A DNA stretch of 64,000 nt, from positions 3,100,001-3,164,000 of the forward strand of contig CM073202.1 in the NCBI GenBank assembly GCA_037042915.1, given 5' to 3'. The DNA is from Auricularia sp. M13. Taxonomy: Eukaryota > Basidiomycota > Agaricomycetes > Auriculariales > Auriculariaceae. Positions 46,058-58,003 of the stretch are shown here, one piece after another. Made by a program: the position numbers and the translations under genes. Each line of letters begins with the position of its first letter. The stretch's first letter is position 1. The notes below the pieces were generated by a model that saw nothing but the letters and a program-made list of their open reading frames with translations, was not told where the DNA came from and searched no databases.

Positions 46058-49000
46058 TCAATCGTTCGCAACAAGCTCGGATGGTACGGGTGCGTTTCCA
46101 AGGTCTACGCTTAAAGCCCCGCCACATCTCGTCCACTCGGTCCCAAGCCCAACGCCTGAGAAGTTGATCCTGCGCGGTGTGACTGGCTCGCCGTTGGGAC
46201 GCAAGATATGCACCAGCCCCGGCAGCCAGAGATCGGCGCGATATTGCTCGGGGACGTAGATGATCTGCCGACCGTCATTGTCGTAAAGCCACCCATCGGA
46301 CCACTCTGGACGAAGTACCGGCATGCTGTGCTCGCCCTCCGGGCCATGGGAGCGCCGTGTCCCCGAAGCCGAGTCCTCAGCCGGTAGTGGGGTGTTGTCT
46401 ACGGAACACTTCAGCCATCACCCTCATAGTCGGAAACATTGCTCACCAGTGCTTTGGTCGACATGAAAGATCCGAACAGTGCCGTCGGAACTGCCTTGTA
46501 GAATAAAATCTCCTGACGGGGAGAGCGCAACGCAAGTTACCATGCCGCTTGGTATGCGTATGCTCGGCTCAAGTAGAGTTTGAGACGCTGAATCCCAGAT
46601 TGAAATTTTATTGAGCCATCGTCCTGCGGAGCGAATGCCATTCATAGAGACGGTGTCATATGGGCGGAGCTTCCTGCGATCATACCAGTTATCTGGACCA
46701 TAGCCTTGCACCGGCCCGTCAATGGCTGGCTTGAGCCAAGTAAGTGAGGCATTTAGAACACGATCATCAGAGATTGATGCTCCGGTTTCTGCGTCCCACA
46801 CATAGGGGACATCCTCCCCACCAAAAGCAACTGCGGCAAATCGACCATCAGGGGAGTACGCCGCGTATTCTGCCGGACCCGCATGGTATTCCGGTGGGTG
46901 GGATTGAGTCGTAGCAACGTCCACAGTAGACAAATTACCACCAGAATGCGTCAAAAGGAGGTGATTGCCATCTGGTGAAAAGTCGATAGCGTAGACTGAA
47001 GTCGTGCGGGTGCGAAGGGCAATGCTGCTGGAATCGAAGTAGTCCCACAATAGGATATTACGATCTCCGAATGCAAACGCAATGCATCGCCCATCGTAGG
47101 ACCAAGCAATACTCGGAAAACCGTTCCGATCCTGATGCGGGAGCTCTCGAACGAAGCAGCGTTGGTCAAAATCAAAGACCCAGACAGAGGAGCTGTCTTC
47201 AGAAACCATCCCAACGGCGATGAGATTGCCCTTTGGAGATCGGGCGAGTGTAATACGTAACGGTCGTTGTCCGGGAGTGGGAATAGGAGGGCCATCCTGT
47301 TGGCCAGTATCCGCGTTCCATATGCGCATAGTAGCATCATCACCGGCAGAAATGATGGAGTCGCTGTTCAGGGAGCAGACAACGGAGTGAACCCAACCTG
47401 TATGACCTTGGAGTGAGTCGCCGATCTGCTGTCCTGTTTTGGCATCCCATCGGCGAATTGTCCAGTCCCAGGAGGCAGAAACCATATAGCGTCCGTCGGG
47501 CGAAAAGCATAGAGATTGGATACGGTTAGTGTGCCCGTGCGATATGCCGAGCATCTCTCCGGTCTCCGCATTCCACCGCAAGATGGCATCAATGTCGTCA
47601 CCCGTACGAGCAGCAGCAGCAATAATTTGACCGTCAGGCGAAAATGCAATGGAGCGGACCGACGAAATCGGACTGCCTGGCGGGCGCCCGAGTTCGAGTA
47701 CTGTCTTGTGCATGTTCTCTGCCTCTACGAGGCGCACATCTCCGTCAACACAGCCCACTGCGATATGGGTGCCGTCGGGTGAGTATGCAAGGCATTCCAC
47801 ACGATAGGGACAAAGGACTACAGGCCACGCCGCCGCCAAGCCGTCGACGGTGGGTAGGAGACTATTGTTACGGACGAAGGTGCGTCGAATCAGCGATGTG
47901 GTCGGGCAGAATGCCAGGGCAGAGAGGTAGATGTGCGGCACGAAGTCTTCAATAGGGTCAAGGAAGACATTGACAAATGAAATGGCGTCGTTGATGAACG
48001 CAATGGCATCGTCGTCATGCAATGGCTATTCGGACGCATAGCTCAGTATTGGTCTCTTCATCAGGTGAGTGCCTACCTTAAAGAACGATGCAGCGGTGAG
48101 CAAGACTGGCACGGCTCCGCGAATGAAACGACAAAGCGATGCCACCTCCATCCAGAACAGGAGCTTCTGCGTGAGGAATGTGCGAAGCTCTGTCGGCAAA
48201 CTGACAGCCGATTTCGAGGCCATTGACAAGTGGTAGCTCCAGTGCTGACTAGCATACATGAGATCAGCAGGAAGCGACTTGATGCGATCGTCAACGTTAA
48301 TCCGAAAATTCGATGCATATGAAGAAGGGAAATTGAAAATGTTGAACTTGAGAGACTCGTTCAGGACGCGAAGAGTTCCGAGAGCAACGACGTCATGAAT
48401 TTCGCCTTGCTCAACGCGCCAGGCATGGGATGGATTTGCCCTCGTCAGGTAGTCCCGGAAGGAGGTATGAAGCGGTCGAAGAGGTTCATTGAAATCGCTA
48501 ACACCAGATAGCAGGGATCCCAGATGCGGAAGCACAAGGTCAACCACGTCCGTGTCACCAGCTGCGCGACGGAGAGCCTTGAGGGTGCCCGTGGAAATAG
48601 GCTCGGCGGCGTATAGGACTTGGGCCATAACGGCACGGAAGCGCCGCAGTCCAGTGTCATCAGTAAATCGAAGTCCGAGAATCTTGGCATAGAGCTCCTC
48701 GAGTGAGCCGGTGCAAGACATAACAATCCCCGATTGCCCTTCAAAGTTCTTCTCGTAGAACTCTGCCACTGTTAAGCCTCCAGGGGGGTCTCTAAGAAAC
48801 CGACAGGCAGTGGCCGCCCATTCGAAGAGGCCGCCTGCCGCAGCCACAAGTGAATTGACCTGGCTATCGTTCAGGACACTCTGTAGCCTGTGGCGAACAA
48901 AGAGGGCGATGCTTGAAGTGGCATCGTGCAGTTTCGAGCCGAGGTCCAAATGGTCGAAGGCAGATGGTGCTGGCTTGTGCCCAGCGTTGTTCGTGTTCTC

Positions 49001-51137
49001 GCGTACCATCCTTGCGACATCCAGCTCCAATCGGGACGTGACGATGACACGGAAATTCGGAGGTAGCTCCGCGACACGCGTCGTCAGACATTGGAGCAGC
49101 TTCTCGCGCCCTCGTGCGAGGTTCTGCTTCTCCCTGTCAAGGGCAGGCGCAGGGGTGCTGAGGTCGGTACACTCGTCGAGTGCGTCAATGACGATGAGCA
49201 CCGGACCAACAAAGTCGACCTTCTGGGAAGGACGAACAATGAGTTCTTGCCACTGCTCCAGTACGTCGCTCGACCGTGCAAGGTGTCCCATCTGGCGCAG
49301 GACTGTATGCAGTTCTTGCTTGAACTCCGGATTCCAATTGGCGAGCTCCCGCGCGAGAGTGCTGAACACCGACCAAGGGCGAAGGCGTGGGTCCGCGCGG
49401 TCAAACGCGAAGAATGCACCGAGGCGACCCAAAGCCTGGAATAGGGACGCAATGGAATGGGCGACGGACGACTTTCCGCTGCCTGCGACGCCAACGACGA
49501 AGCGAGCGCGGGTAGCATCGGGGTCGACGATCCAATCAGCTAGGCAGTCGAGAGTGGTAACCCTAGTACCAGTAAGGCAGGCTTTGTCATTCTGCCGGCC
49601 TGTTCCCTCAGCATATACAAGCTCTTGCAATGTCAACGTTGTGTCTGACGCACAGCCATTGTCAGTGCGCCAGTCTGAAAGTGGCGAGAACTCGTACCGA
49701 TTTGAGCTACGGTAATGCTTATGGTCGTAACAAATTTCACGGTATCCGAAATGTCGCACTTGGCTATCTTGTCTCCCAGCTCGACGAACGCTGCGGAGTA
49801 TTGCGTGATCTTTTCGTCGACGCTGTAGTCCACAATTCCTTTGAAAGCCCGTTTCACTGACACGACCATAAGCATGATCAGTATAATCACTTGAATGAGG
49901 GGCGCACTGAAACTCGTCTTTTCGTAATACTCTTGGATAAACCAGGCGCAGTCGACCGTTTGCTTCGCCAGCTGAGCAAACAACTTGCAGCGCGGGTTGC
50001 TGTCGAGGATCTGCCCGCCCTTAACCTCATCGTCCGCCATGACAATGTCAAAGGCGTAGTCCATATCCTCGATGAGCTTTTTCATGGCGTCGTCGCGAGC
50101 CTTCTGCTTCAAAACGGGCTGGGTGTCATCAGAGCCTGACAGAACAATAATCACTTCCAGTCAACTCACCTGGATCCCAGCATTGATGAAACTGGTAACA
50201 AGTCTCACGTAGGGGTGAATCTGAGAAGGATATTTTAGACTTGACACTAACGATACGCACGCAGTGACGCACCTCGCCGATGTTGCCGAGAACGTTGCAG
50301 AACGCGGACAGCTGCTTGAAGAGGTTGTCCACACGCTCGGCCCATTCATCGGCAGCGACAGCGCCATCTTGCGCGAGCCGAACAGCGTTGGATGCGTGGG
50401 TGCCAATGGTGACGGCGGCGGCGCGTTTATCATGCGCGCCATGAATCGCGTCCTCGAGCGCGGGGGCCTGCGGCGTCTGTCCTGCAGGTGCTTGAGGCTC
50501 GAAGATCTGCAGAATAATCAAGAATTGTCGTTGTCTGTCGAAGATGGCGCACCTTTGTTGCGACGTTCGCGACGCTGTGACTGTCCTTGGTTGTTGAATC
50601 CACGACGTGAGCAGCGGCGGCGTCGCGATTATCATGCGCGCCGCGAACCGCGTCTTCGAGCGCCGGCGCCGGCGAGATCTGAAGAAGAGTTAAATGAGAA
50701 TGACAGTATCAGCCGAGATTTGCACACCTCTGGTGTTTCGCCTGCGATGCTGCGACCGTCCTCAGCTGCCAGGCCTTCGACGACAGCGCCTCCATCAGAG
50801 GCGGCGTCACCGTCAGAAGATCTGCGCTCAAGGCGACTCGTCGACGGCACCGTGTCGCCCGATCGCACCGTCGGCGTGTCCGCAGGCGTAGGCGACGATG
50901 TTGCAGCATGTGCTTCGGGGCCGTGCGCTGCAGGTGCCTGCACCAGGCCGTAAGTATTGCGAGTGGTTCAACAAATTTTCAGAAGATGCGTACCGCGACT
51001 CCCCCTCTAGACGATTCCAGAGACAGTGCAGCTCGAGATCCGCCACTGCCGCCGCCGACGGAGTCCGACGCTTTCCGCGAGAAAAGCTTCTTGCACCAGC
51101 GCTTGAAGCGCAGAAATTTCTTCTTCAGCCTGTCCAT
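46058..51137 (-). CDS. NLR1: NACHT-WD40 STAND protein, 10 exons, 1538 aa
   Basis: Signal-transduction NTPase of the fungal NLR class (HET-E-like layout). Exons: 50994-51137, 50728-50937, 50553-50678, 50273-50506, 50170-50220, 49914-50118, 49698-49856, 48077-49644, 46447-48025, 46058-46398; 4617 nt in frame. N-terminus is strongly basic (MDRLKKKFLRFKRWCKK), then a Ser/Thr-rich linker, then a helical domain resembling the fungal STAND N-terminal (Goodbye-like) domain: ERVDNLFKQLSAF, IGEIHPYVRL, LKQKARDDAMKKLIEDM. The NACHT core has Walker A GVAGSGKSS, Walker B VLIVIDALDEC, sensor-like VIVTSRLE and RPLHTSFRDYL. The C-terminus has about eight WD40 blades (SFSPDG-type GH/WD units) and the basidiomycete ending YVPEQYRADLWLPG. 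Exons 3 and 4 begin with similar units (PALEDAVRGAHDNRDAA against PALEDAIHGAHDKRAAA), an internal duplication. Appears intact. Confidence 0.88.
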
Positions 51138-52479
51138 TTTTCTGGTGTGCGGATATGGTGGCAGAGGTGGGAGAGACGATGTGCAGAGGAATATAGAAAG
51201 ACACGCGTGTACGGTGCGGCGCTGGCGCGCTAGAAGCTGTTAAGCGTCTCCAGTTGCTGAAGGGGTGTCTCCGGCTCCTGGTTGCGACCCTGCCAAGCGA
51301 AGCATCACCAGGAGACTCGGGATAGAGCCAGGGGAAGGCGAGTAGAAGCAGCTGCATTGGGTCGCAGAGGTGGTGCGCCATTAACACAGCGACTTGGCAC
51401 GGTTATCGGCGAACAATCCGAGAATGTGGTAGGGTACAGTCCCATTTAAGACGTGGGCCGTTCGACCCACACGTGGAGGGAGAACAGTCATTCCCTTCAC
51501 GAAGGCGGATTAATTTCGAGTTCATACGACCTATCCGAGGGCAGCTAAAGCACCATAAATGACGGTAAGCGTGCGGGGAGGTTCAACTCGTACCGTGCAA
51601 TTTCGATGCGGCAAGTAGTAATACGCGTCCATTTCTCCGCCGCATGACTGACTGTGAACATAATTATCAAAGACGTGGTTGGAAAATGAGGACATCTTAC
51701 TAATGCAGAACCCGGCGGGACTGAACATAGCAGTCTGCGAGGCCGTTTGCGTGCTGCGACTGTCCAGGCTGCGAGCGACAGAACCTCCACTGCGCCACGG
51801 CCGGAAAAAATTTGGCTGTTTAGCGACTGAAAGCCGCTTGGGACATTTCGCGATACAGATTAGTGCAATGCGCAACGTAAATGCAGCCTTTGTGTATCGA
51901 CGCGTCACGACGCGTGCTGTCGGAGCTCGAACTACTCGGTCCTCCTCGTCATGCCCCTCGTGCCATCCTCGACGCAGACTGCCCCCGAAATCCTTCCACA
52001 AGCCGTTGAAGGCCGCGCGCATCCGATAATTCTCATTTTTGTGCTGCGATACGCAATATCCGGCCGACGCGGCGCTGCTCTCCCAGAACCTGTCAAATTC
52101 TGTGCAGGCCATCTGCTCACGCGCTCAATCCCGCCCAGCAAGACAGCAGAAACCCCGCAGCTTTTTTCCCGCGACGAAGATGAGAGTCGCAGTCGGCCAG
52201 CGTAGCTCATTGCGCTCGCCGCGTTCGGCGGCACCCATTCGGCCGGCGATACTGTACTCACAAAGGTCTGCATTGACCCACGGTCGCTGCTACACTTAAT
52301 TAAACTGAATCAGAGTGCGCCAGACTGCAGTCGGAAAGAGTGATACTTACTGCTTTATTGGACCAGCTGCCCGGACTGATGAGTACCGTTACTAGGCGTC
52401 GTTGACGGTGGCGCCTCTTGTCACCCCCGCCCTGATGTAGCACGCGGCCGCGTTCGCACCTGCGGCCAATCATCCATAA
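51138..52479. other. NLR1 upstream region and conserved 5' part of RING copy B
   Basis: The first 0.7 kb is the upstream region of NLR1 with no recognised gene. From about 51930 the sequence resembles the segments upstream of RING copies A and C, including GCTCATTGCGCTCGCCGCGTT at about 52205 and the ACAAAGGTCTGC word. Confidence 0.5.
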
Positions 52480-53560
52480 CTCGTTCATGAACCCGTTCGA
52501 GGGCGCCGGTCTCGGCTGCGGCGTCCTCTTCCACCACGTCCCGCAACTCCTGCTGCTCCAGGACGCACATCGCCGCCTCGGGCTCGGCAGGTTTATCCTA
52601 CGCCAGGCCCAGCATAACTTCACCCGGCGCGCTGGAGATGAACGTCGGAATATCCGGTTCACGTTTGACTTTGGCATGCTCGTACGCGCCGACCAAGGTT
52701 CGACTGTCTACGCTAAACGACTGCGCGTCGTTCTGCCTCTGATCCCCGCCGAGACAAGCGCGAGCTCAAGGCGAGGTGGCAGCGCCTACTGGCACTGCAG
52801 TGCCGCATCACCTCGCCCTCGCTCGTTTGTCGCGGTGTCGGACGCCGAATCACGCTGCTCCAAGCCTCGCACGATATCGGGCGCGTCGATGGCGGCGGTA
52901 GATGCGGCGCACCCGTATGCTCTCTAATTACGACTTCGGCGTGCTCTGTCTCTCGACGTGCCAGCTGGCCTCGTTACGACAAGGCCAAATCTTCACCCAC
53001 GAGCGCGCTGCTGCCGCCGCGGTACACGCGCGAGCCCGCGTTCAAGACGTGCTTTCGAGCCAGATGTGTGAGCGACGTCGCGCCGCCCCAGCCGGCGGAG
53101 ACGACTTCGGTACGCCCGTCTGCGCCCTTGATGCTTCATCTGCTTATTTCATAACGCCAGGCTGCGAGATCGATGTGAAATGAAAGCGCAAGCCGAGCAG
53201 GCACAGCGGCTGTGCGTCGTGAAACTGCACTCGAGCCCGAACGCGCGCGTGGGGCACGTCGCCGACGGCAAGCGTCCAACCGCGCTCGGTGAGGGCGTCC
53301 AACTCCTGCACGAGCGCGTCGAGTAACCCGTGACCACGGGCCACGCGTTTTGCTCGGCACCTTGAGGCTGAAGCCAAGCGTGGGCACAAGCCGCCGTCTG
53401 TGTTCGAGGCGAAGCGGCTCTCCGAGCGCGAGTAGGCATTGAGGCGCGCCCCGCGTCGCGCCGCGAGAAGGTCTACTAGTAGTGCAACCAGCTTTCACAC
53501 AACGGCGAGCCAGGCGTCGCGCTCTTCCGCGTACAGAAGGTCGGTTTCGATGCCATAAAT
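52480..53560 (+). pseudogene. RING-type gene relic, copy B
   Basis: NSFMNPFEGAGLG-like start, then ILRQAQHN and NIRFTFDFGML match copy A. A stretch at 52740-52830 instead matches the basic segment after the ribbon of family Z (the KWQRP..RRRIT part), so the copy is a mosaic. Pieces of the RING end follow at 53190-53530 (GHVADGK, LSERE, a degraded QLSHNGEPG). Frames change repeatedly and stops interrupt it. Most eroded of the three copies; host-gene relic without expected product. Confidence 0.6.
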
Positions 53561-53792
53561 GTGATCGTGCGGTTGCATTCAGCTCGTTGCTGGCGCGCTT
53601 CTGGAAACCACTCATTATGTCTCCCGTGAACGTAGAGAGTATCCGCCAGTTGTGAAGCTCAAGCCAAATGTTATGTATTCCAGAAATGGTGATTTCTTGC
53701 TCGTCATCTGAGTTGTGAAGCGCTGCGGCGCCGCGTTAATTGTCGACGTGGGAAGAGGGCAAGAGATTGTGGTCGGAGCTGCAACCGTTCTT

Positions 53793-54771
53793 CTGTGGTA
53801 TCCGGGATGACCGTGGACAAACTGCAAACTGCAATTTGATGCCTGGTCGGCTTACGCGCCGAGCGCGCCTTCCACAACGTTTCCTCGAAGCCAACCTGAG
53901 GACAAATACCCGTTGGCTCGTGCTCACTGCCGTCGCCGGCGCCGGCGCCAACGAGCTCAATGCTCTTTTTGTGCAATTTTCGATAATTTTGATATATTTC
54001 TGCTCGGAATAGCGTTCTCTTTAACATGGCATCGCCAAAAGATGCTCAATAAATGTCTTTGTGCAGGGGCAGAGCGTTCTTTCGCGCGATTTTCCATAGC
54101 TCGGCCCTTTCCGAATGGTTCAAACCCCGCCAAAAAGCGCGACCGACGGCCGTTGAGGACAATGGAACACAACATTTTCTTGAACATGGGTCCCCATTTC
54201 TTAAATATGCCACAACTGGCATTATTGACTTTCTACTTGAGTCCGCAGAGTCAAATTATACATAAAATTCCGGTCTTGAGAGGAGTTGATGACTATTCAG
54301 GGTCCAAGAGTCTATATTTCAAGTAAATCAGGTAAAATTGAGGTCATTTGTGGCATCCTCAAGAAATGGGGACCCATGTTCAAGAAAATGTTGTGTTCCG
54401 TTGTCCTCAACGGCCGTCGGTCGCGCTTTTTGGCGGGGTTTGAACCATTCGGAAAGGGCCGAGCTATGGAAAATCGAGGGCAAGAACGCTCTGCCCCTCA
54501 ACAACGACATTTATTGAGCACTTTTTGGCGATGCCACATCAAAGAGAAAGATATTCTGAGCTCAAATATGTCAAAATTTTGGAAAATTGTCAAAAAAAAA
54601 GCATTGAGCTCGTTGGCGCCGGCGCCGGCGACGGCAGTGAGCACGAGCCAACGCGTATTTGTCCTTAGGTTGGCTTCGGGGAAACGTTGTGGAAGGCGCG
54701 CTCGGCGCCTAAGCCGACCGGGCATCAAATTGCAGTTTGCAGTTTGTCCACGGTCATCCCGGATACCACAG
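53793..54771. mobile_element. Foldback element with 425-bp inverted arms
   Basis: The left arm (53793-54216) and right arm (54347-54771) are near-perfect reverse complements over about 425 bp, around a 130-bp loop. Ends read CTGTGGTATCCGGG and, inverted, CCCGGATACCACAG. Shared internal landmarks include the GGCGCCGGCGCCAACGAGCTC word near each inner third and GGGTCCCCATTTCTT at the inner ends. No transposase frame. A transcript through it would form a long hairpin. No convincing target-site duplication was found. Confidence 0.8.
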
Positions 54772-55071
54772 TGTGTTCTTCTCTTCTGTCTTCCCCGCCA
54801 TGTGCCCGCGCAATACACCGCGATTGTCCTTTAATTCATATCTACGACGGGCGCCGGAAGCCGCTCAATTTCTCGTCGCGACGAATCAGCGCACGAGCCA
54901 CAGGCCTCTGGAGCAGCTCATGCTTATGACCGGCCGGAAGGCCAGCGAGTCAAACGCGTTGCGAGTCCTGCGGCCCCGGTGCTGACGCGACGTCGACGCC
55001 ACGAGCCATGGGCACGCGCCGAGCAGCCCGCTTGGAATTCTGTTGCTTTTCGACGACAGACTTCAGCTTGG

Positions 55072-55450
55072 ATGTCGCGCCGGGCGCTCAAGCGCGTCTG
55101 GAAGCCGCTGCAATATGGGAGTCTAAATCTCATTATTTTCCCCTTCTATTTCAGCTGAGTCTACTGCAGCACTAAGAGCATATTGTAGCGCACTTCCGGA
55201 GCCGCGACTCGGCCTCACTGCGGCACGTGGCACTCGAGCGCGCTGACCGGACTGCCTACGCTGCGGTTGGCAGAAACGACCGCGCGCCATTTTCCGTGGT
55301 GCCTCTGCAAGGGCGACGACGAGCTCAAGGCCAAGTGGCAGCGCCCACAGCGGCGCCGCATCACCTGCCTCGTGCTCGTCCGACCCGTGCCGCCAACACC
55401 CCCAACGAACCGCCTGTTCTCGTCGCCCGCCGCACGACGTCTTCTATACT
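55072..55450 (+). pseudogene. Family Z zinc-ribbon relic
   Basis: Begins MSRRALKRVWKP exactly as the gene at 39587, followed by an intron-like TATTTCAG, then DSASLRHVALERADR and the ribbon region (C-L-R-C-G-W). The frame is lost in the ribbon, though the nucleotide sequence remains close to the intact copy through the basic RRRIT segment and PVPPTPP. It stands just upstream of RING copy C, as the intact gene stands upstream of copy A. Confidence 0.7.
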
Positions 55451-55539
55451 AACTATCCCGCCAATACCTATCTCTACCTCTACACCGCCTGCTGCAACTG
55501 TTTCTCTTGAATACATGCCTTCGGAGCCCCCATCGCGCG

Positions 55540-57085
55540 GTCCTCCTCGTCATGCCGCTTGCACCATCTCCGACACAGACTCGCGCAGCGACCATCCCAC
55601 AATTATGCGCTGTGAAGCGCGATATCAGGCCAGCACTCCTTCGCAGTGCTCCCTGAGCTTGTGTGCCTGCGACCTGCTCGAGACAGCGGCGCCCTGTCAG
55701 CTTGGGTCGGCGACAAAGATAATGGTTGCAGTTGACGGCTTGCGCTGTCTGCGTTTGGCAGCAGCTATTGCGTCGGCGAGCAGATCTACTTACTTACAGA
55801 AGGTCTGTATTAAACTACCGCCGTTGCTGTACTCTCAACTAACTCGCCTTACAAGGTGCACTTGCTAGCCGAAATAAAGCGCGATGTGGCCCTGTTGGAC
55901 CATCGGGCTATCCGGACTCATGAGTACCGTCATTGGGTTTCAATAACGGTGGCTCCTTTGGCCGCCCGCGCCCTTGGGTGGCAGCCGACCGCCTGCGCAC
56001 TCGTGGTTGGAATCAACAACTTGTTCAAGAACCCATTTTCCAGGGCGCCCGCGTGCCGCGGGCGGCGAGGGGCCTGGCGCCGCCCTCTTCCACCGTGTCT
56101 TGGGAGGCTGGGATACCCGCCGCGCGGCTGCGCGACGCAGTGCCCAACGCCGCCGCGCAACGGCGGCGGCGATCTCGGTGGGTTATCCTGCAGCGGGCCC
56201 TGCGGAACGTTGGCCGCGCTACAGGCGCAGGTCGATATTCGATTCACGTTCGACTTCGGGAATCGGGATGCCGGGTCTTGGGCCGACGGCGACGGCTGGC
56301 AGCGATACGACGAGTATCTCGCGCATCTTCCATATGACCATGCCGACGCGCTTTACAAGCGACTCTGCACCGCCCGAGCCTCCACAGGCGCCCAAGGAGT
56401 TCGACGGCGAAAAGAGTGCGTTGTCGTTGCCCTGCATGCGTTCTTTTTTTGGCTGACATCTGGTCGTACAGTCGTTGATAAAGCAAAGCGCAAAGCCGAG
56501 GCGGCGCAGCGGCTGCTCGTCTGCGCCAAACGCGTCGACCCGCTGCACGCGGGCTAGAACACTCGCGCGGCGCGCGTGTAGGCGCTGCGGTGCGGGCACG
56601 TCGCCGACGGCAAGTGTCTCGTCGCGCTCGCCCCCGTTGATAGACGAAGGACTCTGCGCGGCGCCGCACTGACTGCTCGGGATACAGCAAGATCCTGGCA
56701 AGCTGCTCGCCTCAATTTCGTCAAGGGTAAGAGTCGGCTTGGAGTTTGGCTGCCGTACGCGTGCTTACAGACTTTATCTAGGCATTGTCGACTCCGAGGA
56801 CCTGCCGAGGACGCACGGCTCCTCCACTCCCATTCCCATCCCCACGACCACGGCGAACAGCAACCGCCCGCCTCCGCGCGCCGTCCTACTCGGCGCGCAA
56901 AGCAGGGCGTAAGCCGCCGCTGGAGCCTGAGGTGGAGGTGCTCGCCGAGCGCGAATGGTCGTGTCCCGTACCGCGCTGCGGCAAGACCCACTGGAGCCAG
57001 CTCGTGCGTAAGAGCGAGCCCGGCGCAGCGCCGATCTGGGTGCAGAAGGCTGGCTGTGGCGCTATCCAGATGTTCGTGTGCCCGC
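55540..57085 (+). pseudogene. RING-type gene relic, copy C, with its upstream region
   Basis: Upstream words match copies A and B. Coding traces: NNLFKNPFSRAP, IRFTFDFGN, the linker with PPEPPQAPKEFDGE, KAEAAQRLLVCAKRVDPL (the second RING Cys is replaced by Arg), RCGHVADGKC, then after a 100-bp extra segment the second half ERE-WSCPVPRCGKTHWSQLVRKSEPGAAP. In-frame stops and frame changes occur within the RING. The C-terminal half is close to copy A. Confidence 0.65.
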
Positions 57086-58003
57086 TGCGTGCTATTCTCG
57101 CGCTTGGTGCTGGTGCCTTTTTTGTCAACATTGCTCGTCCGCGTGGGGTAAGTACATACATCCAACATAGATTCCTGGTTCAGTGCTGTTCTGCTCTGGT
57201 GTGTCTCTGCTCGGTTTACCGCGACGCACCTGGCCTTGCTCGTTTCGTGGGCTCTCGATCGTCATTCACATGGGCTCTTTCTATGCTCCATGTTTGGCAT
57301 CCGCTGTATGGACGATGCGCGTGGCTTGTGTTCTGAGATCCGGCGGAACTCAGTTCTTGTGCCGCAGCCGCGCTGAGCACGTTCTCCGTGCTCTCTGAAG
57401 TTCGGGGCTCCACTGCGATCATTCAGATCTCATGACCCTCACGCCGCTCGCTGCGCTCTGAGCCCTCGCCCCTTAGGATGTGGTGTTTGACATAGAGTAC
57501 ACTCTTCTGCGAAGGCCAAGGCCACTGTGATATGCGGCAGGTGCAACTGCTGCATTTCGGGAGAGTCATTCATGATGCGATCGTGCTCCGAGGTTCAAGA
57601 AAGTCAGCGCTTGCACCGAGGCCGCACTGAATACGTTCCTTGTATCTTCCTGAGGTCCACTGTCAGCGATCCTTCATATCTCTCGACGCTCGCGCGACCT
57701 CGCAATACGCTCGCTGCGCCATGCGGACATATTGACAGGTATGCCGCGGCTTTGACTCTTTCACCGCGTCACGACTGGAACCCGGATATGAAGAGCAGCA
57801 GTGTCAGCAAGCCGCGCCCAGCTGTGAGTCTGACGCTCGGATGTCCGGCTCACGGCGCCTGAAGACCGTCGCACTCCGAATAACCACAACGATGGGGCGG
57901 CGGACGCGGCTGCTGCGTCATGAGATCGTGATTCTAACTCGTCGGTATCTACAGACACATCCACCGCCAGATTATAAGTACACGACATCGTACCTGGACG
58001 TGC
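57086..58003. repeat. Conserved non-coding spacer between RING and NLR, copy 2
   Basis: Second copy of the spacer at 45144-46057, with few differences visible by eye. Same position, between convergent RING and NLR 3' ends. Confidence 0.7.
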
